Shown here in pieces: positions 15,714 through 24,572 of a DNA stretch of 64,000 nucleotides. Made by a program: the position numbers and the translations under genes. The notes beneath the pieces are model-generated. The model did no database searches. It was not told the origin of the DNA and saw only the letters and a list, made by a program, of their open reading frames with translations. The number at the start of each line of letters is the position of its first letter. Within the stretch, counting starts at the first letter, position 1. The stretch comes from Neisseriaceae bacterium TC5R-5 (GTDB taxonomy: Bacteria > Pseudomonadota > Gammaproteobacteria > Burkholderiales > Chromobacteriaceae), in the NCBI GenBank assembly GCA_020830965.2, contig JACCFC020000009.1, positions 1-64,000 on the forward strand, in the 5' to 3' direction.

Positions 15714-16661
15714 ATGTCGATAGCGCTCCCGCAACAAGATGACTTCTGGCAGACCGAATTAGCAACACTCAGCACGACGGTTTCCCGACCTGGTGATGTC
15801 TGGTCACTCGACGCGCACCGGCTGGTGTGTGGCGATGCCGCTGACCCGGCGATGATTCAGGCCTTGATGCAGGGTCAGGTGGCCCGTCTGTGCTTTACTT
15901 CGCCGCCTTACGGTCAACAGAGACATTACGGGATAGGCGTTACCGATTGGGACGCGCTGATGGATGGCGTCTTTGCCGTGCTGCCCTTATCCCCTGATGC
16001 CCAGGTGCTGGTGAATCTTGGCCTCGTTCATCAGCACGGTGAAGTTGTGCCGTATTGGGATCACTGGATAAACTGGATGCAGCAACAAGGTTGGCGGCGC
16101 TTTGGCTGGTACGTATGGGATCAGGGACATGGCCTGCCCGGAGACTGGCATGGTCGCCTCGCTCCTTGTTTTGAGTTTATTTTCCATTTCAATAAAACCC
16201 ATGTCCGCCCAAACAAGATTGTTCCCTGCAAAGGGGCTGGCACCATCGAATATCACAAAGCAAGCTTGCGATCAAAGGATGAGTCTGTGCCAAGGTGGAC
16301 ACATGAAGGCATTCCCATCCAAAGCCATCGCATCCCAGATGCCGTTGTTCGGCTTGTCCGACAGCGTGGTGGCATTGGCAAAGACATTCAGCATCCTGCG
16401 GTCTTTCCCATCACGCTACCGACCTTTATTTTTGAGTCATACAGCCAGCCAGGCGATGCGGTGTTTGAACCGTTCTGCGGTAGTGGCTCGACGCTGATTG
16501 CTGCCCAGCAGACCCAGCGCGTCTGTTACGCCGTCGAACTGTCCCCGCACTACGTCGATACGGCGATCAAACGCTTTCGTCAGCATTTCCCCACCACGCC
16601 GGTACGACTGCTGTCTAGCGGTCAGGATTTTATGGATGTCGCCGCCGAGCGGCACGCTTAA
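15714..16661 (+). CDS. Phage DNA methyltransferase (N4-cytosine/N6-adenine type)
   Basis: 315 aa. Catalytic motif TSPPY at 62-66 and SAM-binding motif EPFCGSGST near residue 262 in the beta-class order, with VWSLDAHRLVCGDA at the N-terminus. It methylates an exocyclic amino group on adenine or cytosine; the target site cannot be read from sequence. No restriction partner is adjacent, so this is an orphan enzyme, likely protecting phage DNA from host restriction. Confidence 0.88.
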   Translation: MSIALPQQDDFWQTELATLSTTVSRPGDVWSLDAHRLVCGDAADPAMIQALMQGQVARLCFTSPPYGQQRHYGIGVTDWDALMDGVFAVLPLSPDAQVLVNLGLVHQHGEVVPYWDHWINWMQQQGWRRFGWYVWDQGHGLPGDWHGRLAPCFEFIFHFNKTHVRPNKIVPCKGAGTIEYHKASLRSKDESVPRWTHEGIPIQSHRIPDAVVRLVRQRGGIGKDIQHPAVFPITLPTFIFESYSQPGDAVFEPFCGSGSTLIAAQQTQRVCYAVELSPHYVDTAIKRFRQHFPTTPVRLLSSGQDFMDVAAERHA

Positions 16662-16720
16662 CACGCAGCACTCGCATGGAAATCACGCTCCTTCATCCAC
16701 GCCAGAAAGCCAGGTGAAAC

Positions 16721-17326
16721 ATGAAATCGAAGAGTCGCATGGAACAGGCCGAAGTGGCCAGAATCATTGGCCGCCAGCTACGCGCCGCCCGTGAGCTGTG
16801 CAATCTGTCCGCCACCGAAGCCGCCCGGCGGCTGGGTTATACCAACGCGTCCGGGCTGGTCAAAATCGAGCTGGCCAAAGAAGGTTACGCCGTTCCCTTA
16901 TCGCTGATTGTGCAAGCCGCCAAATACTATGAAGTATCGATTGACTACCTGTTTGGCCTCACGACCGATTGGGACACCGGTTCACGCATGACGCGAGAGC
17001 GGGCCACGTCCGCCTGGCTATTTGAAACTTGGCAGAAACAGCACCAGCACGATATGGACGTGCTCAAGCTGCTACATGACAAGTTTCAGTTCATTGAGCA
17101 GGCTGCCGTCACCATGGTCGAGGCCACCCGGCAAATACAGTTTGCCCTGGAGAGCTTTGCTGAGCTGCACCCCGAATTCCATGAGATGCGGTGTAGTCGC
17201 CTGGTAGCCAATATCCACCACGCCGTCGATGCCGCTCAAAGCATCGGCTGTCAACTTAAACGATTCCATATCGAGTGCGTAGTAGCCAGTCATGACATGC
17301 GCCAATTAAGCCTGCAATTTCTATGA
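16721..17326 (+). CDS. XRE-family regulator with long C-terminal domain
   Basis: 201 aa. HTH at residues about 17-65 (LRAARELCNLSATEAARRLGYTNASGLVKIE, ending VSIDYLFGL). The remaining 130 residues are helical with a coiled-coil look (FIEQAAVTMVEATRQIQFALESF) and not recognised. Located between the methyltransferase and terminase genes; may regulate the packaging/late block. Confidence 0.72.
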   Translation: MKSKSRMEQAEVARIIGRQLRAARELCNLSATEAARRLGYTNASGLVKIELAKEGYAVPLSLIVQAAKYYEVSIDYLFGLTTDWDTGSRMTRERATSAWLFETWQKQHQHDMDVLKLLHDKFQFIEQAAVTMVEATRQIQFALESFAELHPEFHEMRCSRLVANIHHAVDAAQSIGCQLKRFHIECVVASHDMRQLSLQFL

Positions 17327-17635
17327 ATGGTGAGTTACTCGCTGGTTAATGGCGGCTTGGTCTGGTTAATGGCGACTCCGCAAAGTTAACGAGTTACGCA
17401 AATGGGATTAACCAATTATTCAAATGACGTACACAGCGCTGACCCACTCAAGCCTGACAAACCTTGTCTAGCCTGCCTTTCAGGTTTTTTGGCCCTTCAA
17501 CAGCCAGTCAAATCCGGCAAATAGTTAATGGAAAGGAGACGAGTAAAATTTTTATCAGAATCATCATAGTTAAAATTTATCTACCCCTTAACGATACCCC
17601 CCCACCTGTCACCACCATCAAGAAGGAGTCAACCC
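17327..17635. other. 309-bp non-coding region before the terminase genes
   Basis: No gene. It contains two exact copies of CTGGTTAATGGCG at 17342-17354 and 17362-17374 (period 20), related shorter words (GTTAAC, GAGTTACGC, TTAATGG) around them, and a short hairpin with T-run near 17472-17490. Position just ahead of the small terminase gene fits a packaging (cos/pac) or terminase-binding site. Confidence 0.5.
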
Positions 17636-18244
17636 ATGCCCCATTCCAATCGACTCTCTGCCGACGACTGGCAGCGTATTCGTGAAACCTGGGAAATCGA
17701 CCCTCGCCTTGGCTATACCTGGCTGATTGAGGAAATGCACCTATCGGTTTCACCTGTTGCCATTTTTAAGCGCGCTAAAAAGGAAGGCAGGCAAAAGCAA
17801 CAAAGTACCGAGCTTAAAAAGGTAGTCGAACAGGCCCACTTCCTGGCTGACCTGAAAGCGGGACAGCTATCCGACTATGGCGGCACGCCTGATACCACAA
17901 CAGCGGCTGATTTGCGCTCGGATGTCCTGGAACAGCACCGCACCGAATGGCAACGACACCGCAATCAATACCCACCTTTAGAGATAGGGGATGAGAAAGC
18001 GGGCTTTCTGCGCGCCCGGATTGCCAAGCTGGCCGCTGAGGTGATTCGCCTTCGTCAGGAGGGCGAGCGTAAAGCCTGGGGACTGGATACCGTCGTCGAG
18101 GAAACCGGTACCAGCCTCTCTACGGAAGAGCTGGATGCCATCTACGCCAGAGGGATGCAGAAGGTCGAGGAGAGGCGCCAGCAGGCCGCCGCTAATCAGG
18201 CCTCCTATCGAGCGCTGAAAGATGACGGCAACGATTCAGACTGA
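17636..18244 (+). CDS. Phage terminase small subunit
   Basis: 202 aa. N-terminal HTH (WEIDPRLGYTWLIEEMHLSVSPVAIFKRAKKEG), then a helical coiled-coil middle (residues about 120-195), as in small terminase subunits that recognise the packaging site. It overlaps the large subunit by 23 bp. Assignment leans on this context. Confidence 0.78.
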   Translation: MPHSNRLSADDWQRIRETWEIDPRLGYTWLIEEMHLSVSPVAIFKRAKKEGRQKQQSTELKKVVEQAHFLADLKAGQLSDYGGTPDTTTAADLRSDVLEQHRTEWQRHRNQYPPLEIGDEKAGFLRARIAKLAAEVIRLRQEGERKAWGLDTVVEETGTSLSTEELDAIYARGMQKVEERRQQAAANQASYRALKDDGNDSD

Positions 18245-19769
18245 GGCGCGCTACCCGGCATTTATTGAGCGCTACGCTTTTGACATCAGCCGGTTTGCGA
18301 TCGAAGTGGTGGGCATGACGCCCACCGATCAGCAAATTGAACTGTTTGAAGCAGTCTCACCGCAGGGTAGCCGTACCACGGTACGCAGTGGTCACGGTAC
18401 CGGTAAATCACGGGGAATAGCCGTCATGACCTTGTGGCACCTGCTCTGCTATGTCAAATCGAACACGCTCATTACCGCACCGAAGATTGAGCAAGTACGC
18501 AACGTCGCCTGGAAGGAGATTGCCGATGTCTTGGACTTGATTCGTGACAAGGGCGCTCAGCCATGGATTTACGAGCACGTTAAATTCGAAGCTGAGCGTA
18601 TTTATATCCAACACTACAAAGAAACCTGGTTTGTCATTGCCAAGACCGCGCCACGCGGCAACCCGGAGAACCTAGCCGGAATGCACCGTGATTGGTATTT
18701 GATCATTGCGGATGAAGCATCCGGTATTCCTGACCCGAATTACGGGGTACTGACCGGTGCGCTAACCGATTCTCGCAATCGGATATTGCTGCAATCCCAA
18801 CCGACCCGGCCCGCCGGGTTTTTTTACGACACCCACCACCGCTTAGCCAAGGAGAACGGCGGCGTATGGGTTTCGCTGCACATGGACTCGCATGATTCAC
18901 CGCTGGTTTCCAAGGCTTTTATTGAAGAAAAGCGGCAGGAGTACACCGAAGAAGAATTCACCATCAAGGTCAGAGGCGAGTTTCCTGAAAGCCGTGAGGG
19001 TTATTTGCTAGGGCGTCAGGAGGCGGAAGCCTGTATCGGGCGGCAAGTGTTACGGGAAACCGATCGTTACGGGATTCTGCTGTCTTGTGATGTGGGTGCC
19101 GGGGAATACCGGGATAAATCCATCGCCATTGTGGCGCTGGTCAGTGGTCAAGGTGATTTTGGCCCGGATGCCAGGCGCGTACAGGTAGTGGGTGTGCCGA
19201 TTCGTAGCAATACCCGCAAGCTGCAAGACTTTGCAGGCCTGGTCTTTACCGAAGCTTGCGAGCTGGAAAACGTCACCACGTTGATTGACGCTGGCGGCAT
19301 GGGCATTGCCGTCTGTCAGCACCTGGAAACCTTGGGACTGCCGGAAGTGGTACGGGTGAAATGGGGCAATCCTTGCTTTAACAAGCGCAACAAAGAGCGG
19401 TTTTTTAACCTGCGGGCGCAAGCGATGGTGTGTGCAGCCCGTGCTGCCAAGGAAGGACGCTTGGGCATTGTCGATGGCCCCTGGAAAAAAGAACTCTTAG
19501 ACCAGATGAGCCGCACCCCCTACCACTTTGATGAAAAGGCGCGTTATGTGATGGAGCGTAAAGAAGATATGCGAGCGGCTGGCATCCCGTCGCCGGATTT
19601 GTTCGATGCCATCGCTTTTTTGTTTCTCGAAGGCGTGCATTACATGATTTGCGAAGGGCAAGGCCAACTAGGTGGCGGTGTGATGGCTTCGGTGAAATCA
19701 CAAGCTAGAGGTCTATTTGCCCATTTGCGCCAGTCTGAACCAGCCGATAGGAAAAACGGCGAGGTTTGA
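18222..19769 (+). CDS. Phage terminase large subunit
   Basis: 515 aa DNA-packaging motor. Walker A GHGTGKS at 57-63 and Walker B YLIIADEAS at 159-167 form the ATPase. The C-terminal nuclease half starts near SCDVGAGEYRDKS with an RNase H-like acidic residue, and a later Asp lies in DLFDAIAFLF. Length is normal. The stop sits within the first of two imperfect 21-bp direct repeats (19750-19770, 19777-19797). No portal gene follows, which is abnormal. Confidence 0.92.
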   Translation: MTATIQTEARYPAFIERYAFDISRFAIEVVGMTPTDQQIELFEAVSPQGSRTTVRSGHGTGKSRGIAVMTLWHLLCYVKSNTLITAPKIEQVRNVAWKEIADVLDLIRDKGAQPWIYEHVKFEAERIYIQHYKETWFVIAKTAPRGNPENLAGMHRDWYLIIADEASGIPDPNYGVLTGALTDSRNRILLQSQPTRPAGFFYDTHHRLAKENGGVWVSLHMDSHDSPLVSKAFIEEKRQEYTEEEFTIKVRGEFPESREGYLLGRQEAEACIGRQVLRETDRYGILLSCDVGAGEYRDKSIAIVALVSGQGDFGPDARRVQVVGVPIRSNTRKLQDFAGLVFTEACELENVTTLIDAGGMGIAVCQHLETLGLPEVVRVKWGNPCFNKRNKERFFNLRAQAMVCAARAAKEGRLGIVDGPWKKELLDQMSRTPYHFDEKARYVMERKEDMRAAGIPSPDLFDAIAFLFLEGVHYMICEGQGQLGGGVMASVKSQARGLFAHLRQSEPADRKNGEV

Positions 19770-19797
19770 GCGCCTAGGAAAAACGGCAGCGTTTGAG
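19750..19797. repeat. Imperfect 21-bp direct repeat, period 27, at the end of terL
   Basis: GGAAAAACGGCGAGGTTTGA at 19750-19769 recurs as GGAAAAACGGCAGCGTTTGA at 19777-19796. The first copy includes the terminase stop. A local duplication here could be a scar of the event that removed head genes. Confidence 0.75.
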
Positions 19798-19866
19798 TAG
19801 CTGAAGGGCTGCCAAGATAAATCATCTCGTCATCTGTTAGTGGCATCTAGTCAGAGGATTCTCAGT

Positions 19867-20700
19867 ATGGAAACCGATGTGATCACTTTTAACCTGGCTG
19901 AACGGGGCCGTCGCTTTACCGGTAAAGACCGCCATTTCAATTTAGCGGCCATCGCCAAGTTGATGAATGGCCCGGCCTGTCAGGAGCGTGTTAAAAACCG
20001 CGACATGATGGGCTACTACGGGCATTGGCCACGTCTGAAGTTTGGCTTGGAGCCAAGAGAAGGTGGCTTATACCAAGGCAAGGCTTTACAGCTCGAACCG
20101 GCATTGATTACCACTTATCTGAAAGCCTATCCAGATGGCACCGTCGAACACAAAGCCGACTTCTTAGAGACCGACCCCGGCAAGCTCGCCTGGCGCTTGC
20201 ACAAGAGCAAGGCCGGTGGGTTTTCGTCAGCCATTGATGGCAATTTTTCTAAGTTCTATGGCTTTGATTATGTGCTGGAGCCGAACTTCAGCGGCAATCG
20301 TGGCTATGTGCTGGATGACGTGAACAGCTTATCAGACGATGAAGTGATGACGGCTATTCAGAATGAGCAGTTACACGGTGCCTTACTGCTGTTGGATTCC
20401 GTCACCATGGCGCACCAGTTAAGCAGTGAAGCCTTGCACCGCTTGCAGCAAGAGAATGAACAGTTATTGAGCTTGTTGGCCAGCAAGGGCGTGAACGAGT
20501 CCGACGCGGCACTGGATTCGGTAGCGGGCGCGAGTCAATCAATACGGCGCCTCTCCTGCGACAAAATCAACCTTATTCAGCGGGATATCAGCCATTTCCC
20601 CGCGCTGCCCCTGGAAAACGCCAGCCCCCTGCGCAGTGAAACCGATACCGAGTCGCTGCGCCATTACCAGCAGATCGCCAAGCAGTACCTGCGCCGCTAA
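19867..20700 (+). CDS. Putative head maturation protease-like protein
   Basis: 277 aa from ATG 19867 (AGAGGATTCTCAGT upstream). The block VEHKADFLETDPGK...KSKAGGFSSAID offers a His and Ser in the arrangement of prohead proteases, and the gene follows the terminase, where such proteases lie. The second half has a helical, Gln/Leu-rich stretch (residues about 185-215) that could act as scaffold. Identification is tentative; no portal or capsid gene flanks it. Confidence 0.42.
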   Translation: METDVITFNLAERGRRFTGKDRHFNLAAIAKLMNGPACQERVKNRDMMGYYGHWPRLKFGLEPREGGLYQGKALQLEPALITTYLKAYPDGTVEHKADFLETDPGKLAWRLHKSKAGGFSSAIDGNFSKFYGFDYVLEPNFSGNRGYVLDDVNSLSDDEVMTAIQNEQLHGALLLLDSVTMAHQLSSEALHRLQQENEQLLSLLASKGVNESDAALDSVAGASQSIRRLSCDKINLIQRDISHFPALPLENASPLRSETDTESLRHYQQIAKQYLRR

Positions 20701-20739
20701 TCGCTACAGCAACCCCTCTTCCACTGCTAAGGAAATAGA

Positions 20740-21459
20740 ATGTTCCAGCCGATTAAAACCGCGTTTGGCGAGTATCTAGGCGGGTTTTACCGCACCATCG
20801 TTCCCACCACGACCAGCTTACGCGCTTATGTGCAGCGTGGCTTGGCGACCAGCATTATCTGGGCCCCTGCCCGCATGATTGACTCAGCCGAGGACATGCT
20901 CGCCAGTTGGCAGCGCAACGGTACCGAGACCAACGATCACGCCACCCACCCGGCGCCATTGCCGGTGATGCTGGTAGCGATGGCCAAAGACCACACCCCG
21001 ACTGGCGCGGAATTTACCCGCCAGATCAGCGATGCCGTCGACGTGACCTTACCCACTGACCCACAAAACCGCCTGTTTGGCCTGCGTACGCTTGCCGGTG
21101 ATCTACGGGCGCAAGTGGCCATCTTTGCCCATGACGAACCTTCAGCGCACTCACTGGCCGCACAACTCTTGGCCTATCTCGGCGGCACTAATCAGCGCCG
21201 CTTTAGTGCTCGCTATCCCTTTGCCGGTGAAGTGACGAACTGGCCGGTGCAGATCGAATCCCCGGCGATTCCCGCGATGTCGATTCAGACCGAGAGCCGC
21301 AATCTGACCATTCTGGCCATTGATATCACGCTCAAGGTGACGGTGCCGCTTTTTGACCACCCACCAACCGACGACCCTGAGCAGCCGCCAGGCTATCCCC
21401 TGATTGAGCAGGTCAACCAGACCGATAGCAGTAGCGGGACAAACCAGCAGATTAGATAA
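20740..21459 (+). CDS. Putative phage virion protein (neck/tail-completion-like)
   Basis: 239 aa, not firmly recognised. Composition and the strand-rich second half (DLRAQVAIFAHDEPSAHS, then RNLTILAIDITLKVTVPLF) look like a small structural protein such as a tail terminator. It follows the protease-like gene after 39 bp, with AAGGAAATAGA as ribosome site. Confidence 0.4.
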   Translation: MFQPIKTAFGEYLGGFYRTIVPTTTSLRAYVQRGLATSIIWAPARMIDSAEDMLASWQRNGTETNDHATHPAPLPVMLVAMAKDHTPTGAEFTRQISDAVDVTLPTDPQNRLFGLRTLAGDLRAQVAIFAHDEPSAHSLAAQLLAYLGGTNQRRFSARYPFAGEVTNWPVQIESPAIPAMSIQTESRNLTILAIDITLKVTVPLFDHPPTDDPEQPPGYPLIEQVNQTDSSSGTNQQIR

Positions 21460-21496
21460 AGCACCGTGTAGAAAATGAGAAGAAAGGTAAACACCC

Positions 21497-21775
21497 ATGC
21501 GCCACCCCCAACACAGTCACCCCCAGCAAGTTCACCTCACAGACCACCAGACACAGCTAGATTTTGAGCAATGGGTTAGCAGCAGCCACTGGCAACACTC
21601 GCTGACCCTAGAAAAATTCCCCAGCGGCCAGTACGTGAACGAAAAGACCGCCATCGCTTTTGATACCTGGCAAGCGGCCGAGATGGTGTTTAACGATTTT
21701 TACTTCTTTCATCGCCTGCTGCCCCGCAACGTGGGGAACTTGTTTGAGGGATATCGGGATGACGGACGCTATTGA
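21497..21775 (+). CDS. Hypothetical phage protein, 92 aa
   Basis: Polar, His/Gln-rich N-terminus followed by FDTWQAAEMVFNDFYFFHRLLPRNVGNLF. No family recognised. GAAGAAAGG lies about 16 bases upstream of the ATG. It overlaps the next gene by 17 bp. Confidence 0.55.
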   Translation: MRHPQHSHPQQVHLTDHQTQLDFEQWVSSSHWQHSLTLEKFPSGQYVNEKTAIAFDTWQAAEMVFNDFYFFHRLLPRNVGNLFEGYRDDGRY

Positions 21776-22019
21776 TCACACCCCACCTCAGCACGAGTCG
21801 CTACCCGCTGGCTGGGCCTGGATAGCTGAAAACGAAATCAGCGGCCTGAATGGCTACACCCTCATTCAACATGACCAGACGCTATATCGTGTGTTTGCAC
21901 CAAACGGCGCGTTTTTAGTCGTCGGGCGTGGCTCAGCAAAAGCGTTTATCGACTTCTGCGAGCGGCATGCGAAAGAGCAGCAAGGGCAAGGCCATGATTC
22001 AGATTCAAGCGACGTTTAG
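21759..22019 (+). CDS. Hypothetical phage protein, 86 aa
   Basis: The frame opens upstream, but MTDAIDHTPPQHESLP at 21759 is chosen because it follows GAGGGATATCGG and limits overlap. The centre (GWAWIAENEISGLNGYTLIQHDQTLYRVFAPNGAFLVVGRG) is strand-rich. Not recognised; part of the tightly packed run after the terminase. Confidence 0.5.
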   Translation: MTDAIDHTPPQHESLPAGWAWIAENEISGLNGYTLIQHDQTLYRVFAPNGAFLVVGRGSAKAFIDFCERHAKEQQGQGHDSDSSDV

Positions 22020-22473
22020 CGGCTATAGCGGGCGGCCTTGTAGCCTGTTTTCGGTCTACGACCCGGCTGCCCGGATTCTGGTGATTAGCCTAGAAGCGGC
22101 GTACCGGGAAACCCGCGAGCCTGCTTGTGTTGTGATCAGCAATGACCGGCATATCCCGCGTGACGTGCTGTTTAGTGATGAGCATCTGCTAGAGGCAATC
22201 TCTGCCTATTACACGCTCAAGCAAGGCGTGGCAGCGGATGGGCAAAGCCGTTGTCTGGATTTTGACGAGGACGCGATGCGCGCTAATCCCGAATCTCACC
22301 TGGAACAAGACGGTATCGACACCAATGGCCCGCGCTACCGGCTGAATGACGGTGTGACCTGCTGCCATATCGCCACGCTGGCGACCTGCTGGTATGTGCT
22401 ACGGGCCGACACCATTACCCAAACGCTGGATATGGCGGCCTGGCTCGCCCATGGCGGCATTATCACCATTTAG
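21994..22473 (+). CDS. Hypothetical phage protein, 159 aa
   Basis: Starts at MIQIQATFSGYSG (AAGG seven bases upstream), overlapping its neighbour by 26 bp. No recognised motif; two cysteines in VTCCHIATLATCWYV. Tightly packed with genes of unknown, presumably structural, role. Confidence 0.5.
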   Translation: MIQIQATFSGYSGRPCSLFSVYDPAARILVISLEAAYRETREPACVVISNDRHIPRDVLFSDEHLLEAISAYYTLKQGVAADGQSRCLDFDEDAMRANPESHLEQDGIDTNGPRYRLNDGVTCCHIATLATCWYVLRADTITQTLDMAAWLAHGGIITI

Positions 22474-22483
22474 GAGTGACGCC

Positions 22484-22840
22484 ATGATGGATCAGGATAC
22501 TCAGGCCGCGAAACGTTTTTATCATGATGTCCGTGCTTTTGCTGAACATACCTGGCCTTGGGAGTCCCAGGCCATTTTTTATGCCACTCAGCCCGATGAG
22601 TGTTGGGATTTAACGCTGGTGTCGCAACGGGTGTATGGGCGGCGTGACGAGTTTTTTACCGTGATGGCAGCGGCGGGACTGGATACCGTTGATCAGCCAT
22701 TACAACAAACGCTGTTGGTCTTGCCCAGCGAGGGCCAGTTATACGCGATCAAGCGCCGGTGTGGTTTTGAGTCTATCGCCGCGTATCGTGCTGACTTCGC
22801 TCCGAGCGGCTTAAGGAAACCGTCACATGGCCAAAGCTAA
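22484..22840 (+). CDS. Hypothetical phage protein, 118 aa
   Basis: Starts at 22484 after GGAGTGACGCC; the frame is open further upstream but inside the previous gene. Contains KRFYHDVRAFAEHTWPWESQAIFYATQPDECWDL. Not recognised. Overlaps the SWIM-motif gene by 14 bp, so it is translated with it. Confidence 0.5.
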   Translation: MMDQDTQAAKRFYHDVRAFAEHTWPWESQAIFYATQPDECWDLTLVSQRVYGRRDEFFTVMAAAGLDTVDQPLQQTLLVLPSEGQLYAIKRRCGFESIAAYRADFAPSGLRKPSHGQS

Positions 22841-23945
22841 AGCTCCTCAGTGGCTGGGCCAGCTCAAGGGCCATGTTGGCGAAGCTAAAAGCCGCTTTGC
22901 TCAGGACAAGCGCGAGCGGGAAGCGGCAGAGCTGTCGCCCAAGTCCATTATTCTGACCAAGCTCGAAGTGCAAGGCGAATGGGACGCCAGCCGGGTATTG
23001 ATGACCACGCTAGACGGCAAAGTCAGACCGATTACACTGGCTGACCTGGCCGCCTTTCGGCACAACATGGACATGGCCCGCCATCGGTTTAAAGGCACCG
23101 GCGGCATGACGGCCCGGCAAGTAATCGACTTTGCCGCGAGTAAACCGCTGGCCTATACCAGCCTGAATCCGCAAGCCTCAGCGGGGAGCGATATCGACAA
23201 GGCCCGGAAGGAAATCACCCGCGCCATACCGGTATCCGCCAACAATGGCACGGTGCGCTTTATCACCAATGCCGGTAAAGGTTCTAAAGTCAGCCGCCAT
23301 CATGTTGTCGTGGTGCTATATGGCTTTGAAGAAGCCGCCCGGCAGTTAAGCTCTAGCACCCTGCAAGACCGCCATGCCGCTAAAAGGCTGGCGAACTGGC
23401 TACGTAAACAACGGCTGGCGTTTGACTGTGACTGTGAGCGCCATCGCTACTTTCTTCGCTATGTCGCCACACTAGGCGGCTTTGCTGCTGGTCGTAAAGA
23501 GTTGGGTTTCCCTAAAATCCGTAATCCAGGACTTAAGGGTGTGGCCTGCAAGCATGTGCTGCGGGTGATGACGGAGTTGGAATCCGCCACCACCGTGCTG
23601 ACCTTTCTACAGCGCCATCTGGAAAAGGTACAAGCCTCTGCCGACAACACCGCCAAGTTGCAAGTCACCCAGAAGGAAGCCGATGCGCTGGCAGCCAAAA
23701 AAGGGAGCGGGAGAAAGATCAAAACCAGTGCCGAACGCCAAGCCGAGGCCAACAAGGCCAAGGAGGCCCGCGCCGCCAAAGCCGCCGCCAGCGGTGCGTC
23801 ACGGCTAAAGCAGCGCAAGCCACCGGCCACCCGGCAACTAGAGAAAGCCTTAAAAGATGGCACGATCAGTAAAGAAGACCTGATTGCGGCACTGAAAAGC
23901 CAGATGTCAGTAGACGACATTATGCAAGCCTTGAAAGGAGCCTAA
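22827..23945 (+). CDS. Phage protein with SWIM-like zinc motif, probably virion-associated
   Basis: 372 aa. Residues about 199-249 contain CDC (in AFDCDCERHRYF) and, 40-odd residues later, CKH (in KGVACKHVLRVM), i.e. the CxC...CxH order of SWIM zinc fingers, which bind DNA or protein. The N-terminal 200 residues are unrecognised. The C-terminal 100 are a Lys/Ala-rich helix ending in a short helical domain (DGTISKEDLIAALKSQ). It resembles proteins I know from tail/head blocks of tailed phages, but that memory is not a search result. Confidence 0.55.
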   Translation: MAKAKAPQWLGQLKGHVGEAKSRFAQDKREREAAELSPKSIILTKLEVQGEWDASRVLMTTLDGKVRPITLADLAAFRHNMDMARHRFKGTGGMTARQVIDFAASKPLAYTSLNPQASAGSDIDKARKEITRAIPVSANNGTVRFITNAGKGSKVSRHHVVVVLYGFEEAARQLSSSTLQDRHAAKRLANWLRKQRLAFDCDCERHRYFLRYVATLGGFAAGRKELGFPKIRNPGLKGVACKHVLRVMTELESATTVLTFLQRHLEKVQASADNTAKLQVTQKEADALAAKKGSGRKIKTSAERQAEANKAKEARAAKAAASGASRLKQRKPPATRQLEKALKDGTISKEDLIAALKSQMSVDDIMQALKGA

Positions 23946-23948
23946 ACG

Positions 23949-24431
23949 ATGACTATCCCCGATACGCTAAACAGACTGACTCGCAATGTCATCCTGAACC
24001 ACCCGCGCAGTTGGGAGTGCCAATTGTTTCGCAAACAGTTGATGCGCCAAAGTGATAGCAGCATGGGTGGCCTGCCGACACTGGGTGGGCTGGGGGTGCT
24101 GGATGCGGAAGATGAGGAAGCCCTTACCTACGCCCACCTAGGCAATGGCTATGCCTTGGCCGCTGAAGCGTTTACGCCGGCGACCATGGTTGATCGGTTG
24201 GACACCCATAACGGCAGTGGTGATGAATGCCGCTTTCTGATTGAACCGGAAGAGCCTTCCGGCTTCCCTGGCTACTTTGTGATCCGAAAAAGTGATGTGC
24301 TGTATATCGTGCTCTCTGAGAGCGTCAAGATGGCCTACGAAATTGTTGCCATTGAAACCTTGGTCAATATCGCCCCCTTTGTCACCCGCTATGTCTGTAA
24401 CCGGCGCGGCGAGCTGGATTGCTTGCCCTAG
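23949..24431 (+). CDS. Hypothetical phage protein, 160 aa
   Basis: Follows the SWIM-motif gene after three bases. The middle is Gly-rich (GGLPTLGGLGVLDAEDEEALTYAHLGNGYALAAEAF), the rest strand-rich. Last gene of the terminase-led block; not recognised, virion component possible. Confidence 0.5.
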   Translation: MTIPDTLNRLTRNVILNHPRSWECQLFRKQLMRQSDSSMGGLPTLGGLGVLDAEDEEALTYAHLGNGYALAAEAFTPATMVDRLDTHNGSGDECRFLIEPEEPSGFPGYFVIRKSDVLYIVLSESVKMAYEIVAIETLVNIAPFVTRYVCNRRGELDCLP

Positions 24432-24531
24432 CGTTAAAGCCTTTACCCATCCATCGCCTCACGTTCTGAACCCGGTCATTTGACCTGGCTCAGCGTGGGG
24501 CGATGTCACGCCCCCATCCGGGGGAACCACC

Positions 24532-24553
24532 GCCTCAGCAATGAGGCTTTTTT
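24532..24553 (+). terminator. Hairpin GCCTCA-GCAA-TGAGGC with T-run
   Basis: Six-bp stem with a GNRA-type loop (24532-24547) and six Ts. The same hairpin recurs before the second antirepressor gene (25370-25385), so it is a conserved leader element of the antirepressor genes as well as a terminator. Confidence 0.75.
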
Positions 24554-24572
24554 ACTTGATGAAAGTCAATTT

